A stretch of 64,000 nucleotides of DNA from Stutzerimonas stutzeri. Lineage in GTDB: Bacteria; Pseudomonadota; Gammaproteobacteria; Pseudomonadales; Pseudomonadaceae. A program made the position numbers and the translations under genes. Below are positions 35,354 through 44,101 of this stretch, one piece after another. The notes under the pieces are model-generated. The model worked only from the letters and a program-made list of their open reading frames with translations. It ran no database searches and was not told the DNA's origin. The stretch lies in contig NZ_CP046902.1 in the NCBI RefSeq assembly GCF_009789555.1, positions 1,228,001 to 1,292,000 of the forward strand, read 5' to 3'. Position 1 is the stretch's first letter, and every line of letters begins with the position of its first letter.

Positions 35354-37576
35354 TCAGAACAGGTCGATCGGATCAACATCCAGCGACCAGCGCACCGTTC
35401 GGCTGCCCGGAAGTGCTTCTATCTGCGGCAACCATGCGCTCATCAGCTTGTGCAAGGGCGCGCGGGCGTTGGCCTGGAGCAGCAGCTGCGCCCGAAAGCG
35501 CCCGGCACGGCGTTCCATCGGCGCGGGCACGGGGCCGAGCAGCTCGACGCCGCTGAGTCCGAGTTCGCTCATCAGGAACTCCGCCTGGCTGCAGGCCTGG
35601 TCGAGAAAGTCTTCAGCCTGGCCGGGCTTTGCCGCTTCGGCGCGTAGCAGGGCTAGATGGCTGAACGGTGGCAGGCCCGCGGCGCGGCGCTCGCTCAGCG
35701 CCTGGTCGGCAAAGGCGAAATAGCCTTGCTCGGTCAATTGAACCAGCAGCGGATGGTCGGCCAGGTGAGTCTGGATGATGACTTTGCCGGGTTCCTCGGC
35801 ACGGCCTGCGCGGCCGGCCACCTGTACGATCAACTGCGCCATTCGCTCGCTCGCCCGAAAGTCCGCGGAGAACAGGCCGCCGTCGGCATCGAGGATCGCG
35901 ACCAGCGTCACGCGTGGGAAATGGTGGCCCTTGGCGAGCATCTGCGTGCCGACCAGCAGGCAGGGTTCGCCGCGGTTGATGGTGGCCAGCAGTTGCTCCA
36001 TCGAGCCCTTGCGTGAGGTGCTGTCGCGGTCGATGCGCAGCACCGGGTAATCCGGGAAGAGAATGCCCAGGCGCTCTTCCGCGCGTTCGGTCCCGGCACC
36101 GACGGGGCGCAGGTCGAGTTTGTTGCATTCGGGGCAGCTTCTCGGTGGGCGTTCGGCATGACCGCAGTGGTGGCAGCGCAGCTCGTTGTGGCGCTGGTGG
36201 AGGGTCATCCGGGCGTCGCAGCGCGGACATTGGCTGAGCCAGCCGCAATCATGGCACAGCAGCGAAGGCGCGAAGCCGCGGCGGTTCAGAAACACCAGCA
36301 CCTGCTGCCCGGCAGCGAGCGTCTGCGCCATGGCTTGCTGCAGTGGGCCGGAAATGCCCGAGTCCAGCGGGCGGCTCTTCACATCCAGGCGCAGAAACCG
36401 CGGAGCCTGCGCTCCGCCGGCACGCTGGGTCAGTTTCAGCAGCGCATAGCGCCCAATGTGCGCGTTGTGCAGGCTTTCCAGCGATGGCGTTGCCGAGCCC
36501 AACAGAATCGGCAGGTTTTCCTGGCGCGCCCTGACGACCGCCAAGTCCCGGGCGTGATAGCGCAGGCCCTCCTGCTGTTTATAGGAGGCGTCATGCTCCT
36601 CGTCGAGAATGATCAGCCCTGGGTTTTTCATCGGCGTGAAAAGCGCTGAACGGGTGCCGATGACGATGTCCGCTTCGCCGTCTCTGGCTGCCAGCCAGGC
36701 GTCCAGGCGCTCGCGGTCATTGACGTTGGAGTGCAGCAGGGCGATACGGGCGTTGAACCGTTTCTCGAAGCGCGCCAGGGTCTGCGGGCCGAGGTTGATC
36801 TCGGGAATCAGCACCAGCGCCTGCTTCCCGGCTTCGAGTACGTGGTGGATCAACTGCAGATAGACTTCGGTCTTGCCGCTGCCGGTGACGCCGGCCAGCA
36901 GGAATGTCTGGAAGCCGTCCAGGCCTGCGCGAATGGCTTCGAAGGCGGCGCGCTGTTCCTGATTCAATGGCAGTTCCGGCTGCAGCAGCCAGCTGCCCTG
37001 GTGGCGCTGAGTCTGATGGCTGCGCCGGGTTTCGACGCGCAGCAGCCCTTTTTGCAGCAGCTGGTCGAGGCTGTCCTTGCTCAGCTGCAGCTGGGTCAGC
37101 AAGGCGTGCGCGACCCCATGCGGATGCTGAGCGATGGTCTTCAGTGCCTCGCGCTGGCGGGGTGCGCGGGCGAGCCGGGGGTCTTCCGGTCGTGCGCCTT
37201 TGGCTGCATGCCAGAAGCGCTCCTGCCTGGCCTCGGCGGGCTCGCCCTGGCGCAACAGGACCGGCAACGCCCAACTGAGCGTGTCGCCGAGGCTGTGCTG
37301 GTAATACTGGGCGGTCCACAGGCACAGCTTGAACAAGGGCGGCGGTAGCGGGGCGTGCGTATCCAACAACTCCAGGGCCGGCTTGAGCTTGGCGGCGGGC
37401 ACCTCGCTGTGGCTGGCGGTCTCCACCAGGATTCCGACGATTTCACGCCGACCGAATGGAACCCGCAGGCGCATACCGGGCTGCAACGCCGCGTAGGGAA
37501 TGCCGACCGGCGGCAGGTAATCGAAGAGTCTGCGCAGCGGTGAAGGCAGGGCGAGGCGAAGTATGGGTTGGGACAC
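35354..37576 (-). CDS. priA: Primosomal protein N' (replication restart helicase)
   Basis: 3'-5' superfamily 2 helicase that reloads the replisome at stalled forks. The 740-residue product begins VSQPILRLALPSPLRRLFDY; the DNA-binding N-terminal domain is followed by Walker A LLAGVTGSGKTEVYL, the DEEH box LIILDEEHDASYKQ and the paired zinc-finger cysteines (CHDCGWLSQCPRCDARM, CHHCGHAERPPRSCPEC). The GTG at 37576 has AAGGA eight bases upstream and gives the normal family length; upstream codons to 37720 are part of the promoter region shared with rpmE. Confidence 0.96.
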   Translation of the reverse strand: MSQPILRLALPSPLRRLFDYLPPVGIPYAALQPGMRLRVPFGRREIVGILVETASHSEVPAAKLKPALELLDTHAPLPPPLFKLCLWTAQYYQHSLGDTLSWALPVLLRQGEPAEARQERFWHAAKGARPEDPRLARAPRQREALKTIAQHPHGVAHALLTQLQLSKDSLDQLLQKGLLRVETRRSHQTQRHQGSWLLQPELPLNQEQRAAFEAIRAGLDGFQTFLLAGVTGSGKTEVYLQLIHHVLEAGKQALVLIPEINLGPQTLARFEKRFNARIALLHSNVNDRERLDAWLAARDGEADIVIGTRSALFTPMKNPGLIILDEEHDASYKQQEGLRYHARDLAVVRARQENLPILLGSATPSLESLHNAHIGRYALLKLTQRAGGAQAPRFLRLDVKSRPLDSGISGPLQQAMAQTLAAGQQVLVFLNRRGFAPSLLCHDCGWLSQCPRCDARMTLHQRHNELRCHHCGHAERPPRSCPECNKLDLRPVGAGTERAEERLGILFPDYPVLRIDRDSTSRKGSMEQLLATINRGEPCLLVGTQMLAKGHHFPRVTLVAILDADGGLFSADFRASERMAQLIVQVAGRAGRAEEPGKVIIQTHLADHPLLVQLTEQGYFAFADQALSERRAAGLPPFSHLALLRAEAAKPGQAEDFLDQACSQAEFLMSELGLSGVELLGPVPAPMERRAGRFRAQLLLQANARAPLHKLMSAWLPQIEALPGSRTVRWSLDVDPIDLF

Positions 37577-37714
37577 GCGGAAGTCCTTGGCAACGAGCGC
37601 TGATGGTAAACGATCCGACACCGCAGCAGGTCTGGGCGACTCACCGGGCGCGCGCGCGGGCCGTCGGATGTCCTGCGCAGGCACGGCGGCCTGGCGCGGG
37701 GCGATCAGCTGCCC

Positions 37715-37742
37715 TTGCATCGCAACAGGGCTCTGGTATTAT
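37715..37742 (+). promoter_or_regulatory. Possible rpmE promoter
   Basis: TTGCAT (37715-37720) and TATTAT (37737-37742) are separated by 16 bases, about 66 bases before the rpmE ATG. The -10 matches 5 of 6; the -35 is poor. Confidence 0.45.
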
Positions 37743-37808
37743 TCGCGCCCTTCCGTGCGGTACTCGACATAGGGTCGGGTGGCGGCACAAGTCCTAGAGG
37801 ATTTTTCC

Positions 37809-38021
37809 ATGAAAGCCGATATCCATCCTAACTACGTTGAAATCGAAGCCACTTGCAGCTGCGGCAACGTCATCAAGACCCGCTCCACGCTGGCCAAGAA
37901 CCTGAGCATCGACGTTTGCTCTGAATGCCACCCGTTCTACACCGGCAAGCAGAAAGTGCTGGATACCGGCGGCCGTATCGACCGCTTCAAGCAGCGTTTC
38001 GGTGTGTTCGGCGCCAAGTAA
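37809..38021 (+). CDS. rpmE: 50S ribosomal protein L31
   Basis: Small ribosomal protein on the central protuberance, bridging the subunits. The 70-residue product begins MKADIHPNYVEIEATCSCGN and has the zinc-binding cysteines C16, C18, C37 and C40, so it is the zinc (C+) form that is replaced by RpmE2 under zinc limitation in other bacteria. AGAGGA precedes the ATG. A strong terminator-like hairpin follows 45 bases after the stop, inside the next gene. Confidence 0.97.
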   Translation: MKADIHPNYVEIEATCSCGNVIKTRSTLAKNLSIDVCSECHPFYTGKQKVLDTGGRIDRFKQRFGVFGAK

Positions 38022-38044
38022 GCAGTCGCCGCGACGGGAACCCC

Positions 38045-38839
38045 ATGAGGTTTTCCGAGCATCTGAAAAAGGCGTCCCGCGTGGGCGCCTTTTTCGTTTT
38101 CGCTGTATTCAGCCTTGAAGTACAGGCGCTTTGCCCGACTGCCGGGCCCCTGTTGCCCGTCAGGGTGGCAGCGGTCGTCGATGGCGATACCTTTCGCCTG
38201 ACCGACGGGCGCAGCGTGCGGCTCATCGGCGTCAATGCCCCCGAAGTGGGCCGCAAGGGCCGCAGTGCCGAGCCCTATGCGGAGGCGGCCAAGCGTCGCC
38301 TGCAGGCACTGGTGAACGCCAGCGGCGGGCGCGTAGGACTGCGTCTCGGCCAGCAGCCGAACGATCATTACGGCCGCTTGCTTGCTCATGCCGATGGCGC
38401 ACAAGGTGAAAACCTTGAGTCTGTCCTGCTGGCCGAGGGGCTGGGATTCTTTGTCGCCATCGCGCCGAACACCTCCTTGGTCGACTGCCATCGCGCGGTA
38501 GAGCTTCAGGCGCGGCTGGCCAACAAGGGGGTCTGGCGACAACCGCCGGTAATCTCGGCCGAGGGCCTGCGCCGCGGTGGCTTTGCTCTGGTCAGGGCGC
38601 GGGTCGATCGGCTGGACAGCAATCGGGGCGGCGTCTGGCTGGAGCTGGATGGCTCGCTGGTGCTTCAGGTTCCGCGTGAGGCCGTTGCGGCATTTGGCGA
38701 TTCGCTGTCGGACCTGCCGGGCAAGCAGGTCGAGGCGAGAGGGTGGGTAGTCGATCGCAAGGGGCGTGTGGACGGATCGCGACAGGCTCGCTGGCTGTTG
38801 AGAATAACGCACCCCTCGATGCTTGTTCCGCTGCCTTGA
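38045..38839 (+). CDS. Secreted thermonuclease-family protein
   Basis: Predicts 264 residues: a signal peptide at about 1-28 (MRFSEHLKKASRVGAFFVFA, then VFSLEVQA), a staphylococcal-nuclease (SNase) domain at about 38-180 with VVDGDTFRL, VRLIGVNAPEV and the arginine in DHYGRLLAHA as the catalytic set, and a C-terminal beta domain. It is probably an exported Ca2+-dependent nuclease, or an OB-fold protein of that shape. The ATG at 38045 follows GGGAA. Codons 8-17 overlap a terminator-like hairpin (38066-38095), which should limit read-through from rpmE. Family naming is secure, activity inferred. Confidence 0.85.
   Translation: MRFSEHLKKASRVGAFFVFAVFSLEVQALCPTAGPLLPVRVAAVVDGDTFRLTDGRSVRLIGVNAPEVGRKGRSAEPYAEAAKRRLQALVNASGGRVGLRLGQQPNDHYGRLLAHADGAQGENLESVLLAEGLGFFVAIAPNTSLVDCHRAVELQARLANKGVWRQPPVISAEGLRRGGFALVRARVDRLDSNRGGVWLELDGSLVLQVPREAVAAFGDSLSDLPGKQVEARGWVVDRKGRVDGSRQARWLLRITHPSMLVPLP
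38066..38096 (+). terminator. Terminator-like hairpin inside nuclease 5' codons
   Basis: AAAAAGGCGTCC and GGGCGCCTTTTT pair over 12 positions (one G-T wobble) around a CGCGT-type loop, giving a GC stem with flanking A and T runs. It lies 45 bases after the rpmE stop and is best read as the rpmE terminator, yet it is within the nuclease reading frame. Confidence 0.75.
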
Positions 38840-38939
38840 TCGGGCGCCCGGACCCTGCCTGGGTGGCTGCGATGAAGGGGCTGCGCCTGTCAGCTTAAAG
38901 TCGTAGAGCCAGCCCTTGACAGTCAGCTTTTCCATTGGC

Positions 38940-38969
38940 TTGTGACGGCGCTGGGTCTTGGCGTATGCT
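38940..38969 (+). promoter_or_regulatory. Possible malic enzyme promoter
   Basis: TTGTGA (38940-38945) and TATGCT (38964-38969) with an 18-base spacer, each 4 of 6 to the sigma-70 consensus, lie about 40 bases before the ATG. A perfect TTGACA at 38916 has no partner -10 at the right distance. Confidence 0.35.
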
Positions 38970-39009
38970 CGGCCCCCTGTCTGTCCCAGTAAAATAAGCG
39001 GAATGCCTC

Positions 39010-40278
39010 ATGACTGACCTGAAAACTGCCGCTCTCGACTATCATTCCCAGCCTCGTCCGGGAAAGCTGAGCGTTGAGCTGACCAAGCCCACCTCCACTG
39101 CCCGTGATTTGTCGCTGGCTTACAGCCCAGGCGTAGCGGAGCCGGTTCGAGAAATCGGTCGTGATCCGGAACTGGCTTACCGATACACCGGTAAAGGCAA
39201 CCTGGTTGCGGTTATTTCCGATGGCACGGCCATCCTTGGCCTGGGCAACCTCGGGCCGCTGGCATCCAAGCCGGTCATGGAAGGCAAGGGTGTGCTGTTC
39301 AAGCGCTTTGCCGGCGTCGACGTGTTCGATATCGAAGTCGATGCGGAAAGCCCCCAGGCCTTCATCGATACCGTCAAGCGGATTTCCATCACGTTCGGCG
39401 GAATCAATCTGGAAGACATCAAGGCGCCCGAGTGCTTCGAAATCGAGCGGGCCTTGATCGAACAATGCGACATCCCGGTATTCCACGATGACCAGCACGG
39501 CACCGCTATCGTTACCGCGGCGGGCATGCTCAATGCGCTGGAAATCGCTGGCAAGACACTGGAACAGGCGAAGATCGTCTGTCTCGGCGCCGGTGCTGCG
39601 GCGACCTCCTGCATGAAGCTGCTGGTCAGCATGGGGGCGAAGATCGAGAACATCTTCATGATCGATCGCAAGGGCGTCATCCATGCCGGTCGCGACGATC
39701 TGAACCAATACAAGGCGATTTTCGCGCACGAGACTGACCGTCGGACGCTGGATGACGCGCTTGATGGCGCCGATGTGTTCGTCGGGCTGTCCGGTGCCAA
39801 TCTCCTGAGCGCCGAAGGCCTCAAGCGCATGGCGGCGAACCCGGTCGTCTTTGCGTGCTCGAACCCTGACCCGGAGATCAGCCCTGAGCTCGCCCACGCT
39901 ACGCGCTCTGACGTGATCATGGCCACTGGCCGCTCGGACTACCCGAACCAGGTCAACAACGTGCTGGGCTTCCCGTTCATTTTCCGCGGAGCGCTGGACG
40001 TTCGTGCATCGCGCATCAATGAAGAAATGAAGATCGCTGCGGCGCTGGCGCTGCGCGACCTGGCCAAGCTGCCGGTTCCGGCTGAAGTGGCCGCCGCGTA
40101 TGGCGTTGAGCAGTTGCAATTCGGTAGTGAATACATCATTCCGAAGCCGATGGATCCGCGCTTGATCACGCTTGTCTCGGACGCGGTCGCCAAGGCGGCG
40201 ATCGAAAGTGGCGTCGCGACGCTGCCGTACCCGTCGAACTACCCGCTCAAGTCGGTCGATGACGTGTTCAACGGCTGA
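39010..40278 (+). CDS. maeB: Malic enzyme, short form
   Basis: Oxidatively decarboxylates malate to pyruvate with NAD(P)+. The 422-residue product begins MTDLKTAALDYHSQPRPGKL and has the malic signature SPGVAEPVREI, the metal-binding FHDDQHGTAIVTAAG segment and the Rossmann motif VCLGAGAAATSCMKLL near residue 195. E. coli MaeB (about 760 residues) carries a C-terminal phosphotransacetylase-like domain; it is absent here and the gene ends normally at a strong terminator, so this is the short form usual in pseudomonads. The cofactor preference cannot be settled by eye. Confidence 0.94.
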   Translation: MTDLKTAALDYHSQPRPGKLSVELTKPTSTARDLSLAYSPGVAEPVREIGRDPELAYRYTGKGNLVAVISDGTAILGLGNLGPLASKPVMEGKGVLFKRFAGVDVFDIEVDAESPQAFIDTVKRISITFGGINLEDIKAPECFEIERALIEQCDIPVFHDDQHGTAIVTAAGMLNALEIAGKTLEQAKIVCLGAGAAATSCMKLLVSMGAKIENIFMIDRKGVIHAGRDDLNQYKAIFAHETDRRTLDDALDGADVFVGLSGANLLSAEGLKRMAANPVVFACSNPDPEISPELAHATRSDVIMATGRSDYPNQVNNVLGFPFIFRGALDVRASRINEEMKIAAALALRDLAKLPVPAEVAAAYGVEQLQFGSEYIIPKPMDPRLITLVSDAVAKAAIESGVATLPYPSNYPLKSVDDVFNG

Positions 40279-40313
40279 TCGAATGGCCCTGCTGCGCAGG
40301 GCCTGCGGCACGC

Positions 40314-40342
40314 AAAAACCCCAGCCTAGGCTGGGGTTTTTT
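40314..40342. terminator. Bidirectional terminator between malic enzyme gene and ponA
   Basis: AAAAACCCCAGCCTAGGCTGGGGTTTTTT is near-perfectly self-complementary with a T-run on each strand; it lies between the convergent maeB and ponA stops. Confidence 0.9.
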
Positions 40343-40413
40343 ATGGTGAACGGTGAGCTGGTGAGCGGGTCGTCAGGGTGCGTCGTTTTGCGATCGGCTG
40401 CCGGCGAACCGGC

Positions 40414-42852
40414 TTAGAACAGATCGATCGGGGCCGCTTCGGACGCCGGTAGCGGGCTGTCAGGCAGCAGCGCGCCTGGAGCCAGTTCGTCGTCCATCCC
40501 CGGTGGCGAATCTTCGCTTCGAAAGATTTCGAAGTAGGCATCGGGTGTGCCCGGCGCGGCCGCCCGACCACTTCTCGGGTCGATGCGCAGTGTCAGGATG
40601 CCTTCGGGTTCGGCGGGCGCATGCTCGGGCATGCCCTCCAGTACTGAACTCATGTACTTCATCCAGATGGGCAGCGCGACGGTTCCGCCATATTCGCGTC
40701 GTCCGAGGCTCTGGGGCTGGTCGAAGCCGGCCCAGACGGTGGTGACTATGTCGGCGTTGTACCCTGAGAACCAGCTGTCCTTGGACTCGTTGGTGGTGCC
40801 GGTCTTTCCGGCGATATCGGCGCGACCCATCGCCAGGGCTTTACGACCCGTGCCGCGCTTGATGACGTCCTGCAGCATGCTGGTCATGATGTACGCGGTG
40901 CGCTCGTCAATGACCTGTTCGGCCTGGACCGGTTGCTGGCTGGCTGCGCCCGCATCGTCTGTCAGCAGCGTGTCGCTGCGGGCATAACTTAGCGCCGCTT
41001 GCTGCTCGTCTGCAGAGGCTCGGTCATGCGTGGGTACGCGCGCCGGATTCGCCTCGAACACCCGTTTGCCGTCTCGATCCTCGATGCGCTCGATCAGGTA
41101 CGGTTCGATCTTGTAGCCGCCGTTGGCGAAAGCGGTCCAGCCGGTCGCGATTTCCATCGGGGTCAGGGTTGCCGTGCCGAGCGCCAGCGACAGGTTCGCA
41201 GGCAGGTCCTCGGCTTTGAATCCGAAACGCTTGATGTAGTCCAGGGTGTACGGAAGACCCAGTGTCTGCAGCAGGCGGATCGAGACAAGGTTGCGCGACT
41301 TGTAAAGCGCCTCGCGCAGACGGATCGGGCCGAGGAAGGTGTTGTTGTCGTTCTTGGGGCGCCAGACACGGTCCAGCCCTTCTTCGACGAAGACGATGGG
41401 GGAGTCGTTGACCAGCGTGGCGGGCGTGAACCCCGCATCCAGCGCAGCGCTGTAGACGAAAGGCTTGAAGCTCGAGCCGGGTTGGCGTTTGGCCTGGATG
41501 GCGCGGTTGTAGTTGCTTTGCCCGAACGAAAAACCGCCGGTCAGCGCTTCGATGGAACCATCGAGTGGATCAAGGGATACCAGCGCGCCCTGCGCCTGTG
41601 GTACCTGGCTGAACAGTGTTTCGTCATCGATGATGCGGACGCGAATCACGTCTCCGGTCTTCACCACGTCCGATGGAGCCCTGGGCTGTGGGCCCAGGCT
41701 ATTGGTGTTGATGAACGGGCGAGCCCATTTCATGCTTTCCCAGCCGATGCTGTGTTCGCTGCCGTCGCGCAGCAGGGCCATGATCGAATCCTGGCCGACG
41801 GCGCTGACGACGGCCGGTAGCAAGCCGGACTGGCCTCGGTAGTTGCCAAGCTGCTTGAGCCACTCTTCCCGGTCAGTGCCCGCAAGCCGGCCCTCGGGGC
41901 CACGGTAGCCGTGACGTTGATCATATTCGATCAAGCCCTCGGTGAGCGCCTGGTTTGCGGCGATCTGGCGCGCGCTGGTCGTGGTGGTGTAGACGCGGAA
42001 TCCGTCGGTATAGGCCGCACTGCCGAAACGCCCAACCATTTCGGCGCGAGCCATCTCGGCTATATAAGGTGCGTCGAGTTCCGGCGAAGCGCCGTGATAG
42101 GACGCGTCGACGGTTTCCGCCAAGGCTTGCTGATAGCGGGCCTCGTCGATCTTCCCGAGCCGGTACATGCGTCCGAGAATCCAGTCGCGTCTTTCCTTGG
42201 CCCGCTCCGGGTTCGCCAGCGGGTTGAATGCAGACGGCGCCTTGGGCAGGCCCGCGATCATGGCCATCTGCGCGAGGCTCAGCTCGCTGATGGATTTGCC
42301 GTAATAGACATGGGCGGCCGCTTCGATCCCGTACGACCGATTGCCCAGGTAAATCTTGTTGACGTAGAGCTCCAGGATCTCGTCCTTGCTCAGTTCCCGT
42401 TCGATCTGGAGGGCGAGAAGGATTTCATTGATCTTGCGTGAAAAACTTCGTTCGCTGGTCAGGAAGTAGTTCTTCGCCACCTGCATGGTGATGGTACTGC
42501 CGCCGGTCTGAATATGGCCGGTCTTCAATAATTGCGTGGCAGCGCGCATCAGGCTGGAAACATCGACGCCATAATGATTGGCGAAGTTATCGTCTTCGGC
42601 GGCCAGCAGGGCGGCGATGAAATCCTTCGGTATTTCGTCGAAGCCGATAGGGGAGCGGCGCATTTCGCCATATTCAGCGATCAGCTTGTTGTCATTGCTG
42701 TAGACGCGCAGCGGTATCTGGAGCTGTATGCTGCGTAGCGATTCAACCGACGGCAGGTTGGGGCTGAGGTACAGAAACGCGCCGCTGAGACTGAGTAAAA
42801 GTCCGCAAAAAATAGCCAGGCACGACCATAGGAAAAACTTCAGAAAACGCAT
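40414..42852 (-). CDS. ponA: Penicillin-binding protein 1A
   Basis: Bifunctional inner-membrane enzyme that polymerises and cross-links peptidoglycan. The 812-residue product has an N-terminal membrane anchor (residues 7-29), a glycosyltransferase domain with catalytic glutamate in AAEDDNFANHYGVD, and a transpeptidase domain with PGSSFKPFVY (SxxK), YKSRN (SxN) and IAGKTGTTNE (KTG). An OB-like insert lies between them. The ATG at 42852 was chosen since the anchor starts there. It is divergent from pilM, with the classical ponA-pilM intergenic region of pseudomonads; PBP1A is placed next to pilus genes in many of them. Confidence 0.96.
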   Translation of the reverse strand: MRFLKFFLWSCLAIFCGLLLSLSGAFLYLSPNLPSVESLRSIQLQIPLRVYSNDNKLIAEYGEMRRSPIGFDEIPKDFIAALLAAEDDNFANHYGVDVSSLMRAATQLLKTGHIQTGGSTITMQVAKNYFLTSERSFSRKINEILLALQIERELSKDEILELYVNKIYLGNRSYGIEAAAHVYYGKSISELSLAQMAMIAGLPKAPSAFNPLANPERAKERRDWILGRMYRLGKIDEARYQQALAETVDASYHGASPELDAPYIAEMARAEMVGRFGSAAYTDGFRVYTTTTSARQIAANQALTEGLIEYDQRHGYRGPEGRLAGTDREEWLKQLGNYRGQSGLLPAVVSAVGQDSIMALLRDGSEHSIGWESMKWARPFINTNSLGPQPRAPSDVVKTGDVIRVRIIDDETLFSQVPQAQGALVSLDPLDGSIEALTGGFSFGQSNYNRAIQAKRQPGSSFKPFVYSAALDAGFTPATLVNDSPIVFVEEGLDRVWRPKNDNNTFLGPIRLREALYKSRNLVSIRLLQTLGLPYTLDYIKRFGFKAEDLPANLSLALGTATLTPMEIATGWTAFANGGYKIEPYLIERIEDRDGKRVFEANPARVPTHDRASADEQQAALSYARSDTLLTDDAGAASQQPVQAEQVIDERTAYIMTSMLQDVIKRGTGRKALAMGRADIAGKTGTTNESKDSWFSGYNADIVTTVWAGFDQPQSLGRREYGGTVALPIWMKYMSSVLEGMPEHAPAEPEGILTLRIDPRSGRAAAPGTPDAYFEIFRSEDSPPGMDDELAPGALLPDSPLPASEAAPIDLF

Positions 42853-42924
42853 CGGGGTTCGTTGAATCCAGGATGGGGAATGAGGTGTAAGCCGTAGACG
42901 GTGCTGAAAGGAAAAACCGTTCAC

Positions 42925-42930
42925 ATTATA
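42925..42930 (-). promoter_or_regulatory. ponA -10 element inside a small inverted repeat
   Basis: The reverse strand reads TATAAT, a perfect -10, about 72 bases before the ponA ATG; no good -35 is seen. It sits in the loop of AAAAACCG (42912-42919) and CGGTTTTT (42933-42940). Confidence 0.45.
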
Positions 42931-42955
42931 AGCGGTTTTTTTGCTGGGGAGCCAT

Positions 42956-42984
42956 TTGCGCTTCTGTCAAGGCTGTTATCTAAT
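42956..42984 (+). promoter_or_regulatory. pilMNOPQ promoter candidate
   Basis: TTGCGC (42956-42961) and TCTAAT (42979-42984) have a 17-base spacer and match sigma-70 hexamers in 4 and 5 positions. The start codon of pilM lies about 50 bases downstream. No sigma-54 site was seen. Confidence 0.5.
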
Positions 42985-43036
42985 GCGGACATACATAATT
43001 AATCCGTAAGTAGCGGATAAAGATAGGAAATCGGCC

Positions 43037-44101
43037 GTGCTAGGGCTCTTCACTAAGAAAGCGAACACGCTGCTTGGGATCGACATCAGTTCGACATCCG
43101 TCAAGCTACTCGAATTAAGCCGCTCAGGCGCTCGGTATCGGGTTGAGTCTTTTGCTGTCGAGCCGCTTCCGCCGAACGCGGTGGTGGAGAAGAACATCGC
43201 CGAACTGGAGGGTGTGGGGCAGGCGCTGTCTCGGCTGCTGGCCAAGGCGAAGACAGGCGTCAAGTCCGCCGCCGTCGCGGTTTCCGGTTCGGCGGTCATC
43301 ACCAAAAGCATCGAGATGGATGCCGGGCTTGGCGACGATGACCTGGAAAACCAGCTGAAGATCGAGGCTGACCAGTACATTCCCTATCCGCTGGAAGAAG
43401 TGGCTATCGACTTCGAAGTACAGGGCCCGGCCGCCCGCGCTCCGGGACGGGTCGAGGTGCTGCTGGCGGCGTGCCGCAAGGAGAACGTCGAAATTCGCGA
43501 GGCGGCTCTCGCGCTGGCCGGACTGACGGCCAAGGTCGTGGACGTCGAGGCGTATGCGCTCGAACGTTCGTTCGGCCTGTTGGCGCCCCAGCTGGGCGCG
43601 GGCCACGATGAGCTGACCGTCGCGCTTGTCGATATCGGTGCGACCATGACCACGCTCAGCGTGCTGCACAACGGTCGCACTATCTATACGCGGGAGCAGC
43701 TGTTCGGCGGGCGCCAGCTGACCGAGGAGATCCAGCGTCGTTACGGCTTGTCGATGGAAGAGGCCGGCCTCGCCAAAAAACAGGGAGGCCTCCCGGATGA
43801 CTATGACAGCGAAGTGTTGCAACCGTTCAAGGAAGCCGTCGTCCAGCAGGTGTCGCGCTCGCTCCAGTTCTTCTTTGCGGCCGGGCAGTTTCACGACGTC
43901 GATTACATTCTCCTGGCTGGCGGCACGGCTTCCATTCCCGGGCTCGACCGGTTGATTCAGCAGAAAATCGGCACCCAGACTCTAGTCGCCAACCCGTTTG
44001 CCGATATGGCCTTGAGTAGCAAGGTCAACGCTGGCGCCCTCGCCAGCGATGCGCCATCTCTGATGATTGCCTGCGGATTGGCCTTGAGGAGTTTCGACTG
44101 A
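43037..44101 (+). CDS. pilM: Type IV pilus assembly protein PilM
   Basis: Cytoplasmic actin-like (ASKHA/FtsA-fold) protein that links the pilus alignment subcomplex to the inner membrane and binds the PilN tail. The 354-residue product begins with GTG (VLGLFTKKANTLLGIDISST); the phosphate loop GIDISSTSVKLLEL lies at 13-26 and the second loop VALVDIGATMTTLSV near 195, with the adenosine motif LLAGGTASIPGL near 290. AGGAAA lies about eight bases before the GTG. First gene of the pilMNOPQ operon; its stop overlaps the pilN ATG by one base. Confidence 0.96.
   Translation: MLGLFTKKANTLLGIDISSTSVKLLELSRSGARYRVESFAVEPLPPNAVVEKNIAELEGVGQALSRLLAKAKTGVKSAAVAVSGSAVITKSIEMDAGLGDDDLENQLKIEADQYIPYPLEEVAIDFEVQGPAARAPGRVEVLLAACRKENVEIREAALALAGLTAKVVDVEAYALERSFGLLAPQLGAGHDELTVALVDIGATMTTLSVLHNGRTIYTREQLFGGRQLTEEIQRRYGLSMEEAGLAKKQGGLPDDYDSEVLQPFKEAVVQQVSRSLQFFFAAGQFHDVDYILLAGGTASIPGLDRLIQQKIGTQTLVANPFADMALSSKVNAGALASDAPSLMIACGLALRSFD

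Noticed and set aside
38916..38921. Perfect TTGACA before the malic enzyme gene
   Set aside because: No -10-like hexamer 16-18 bases downstream.
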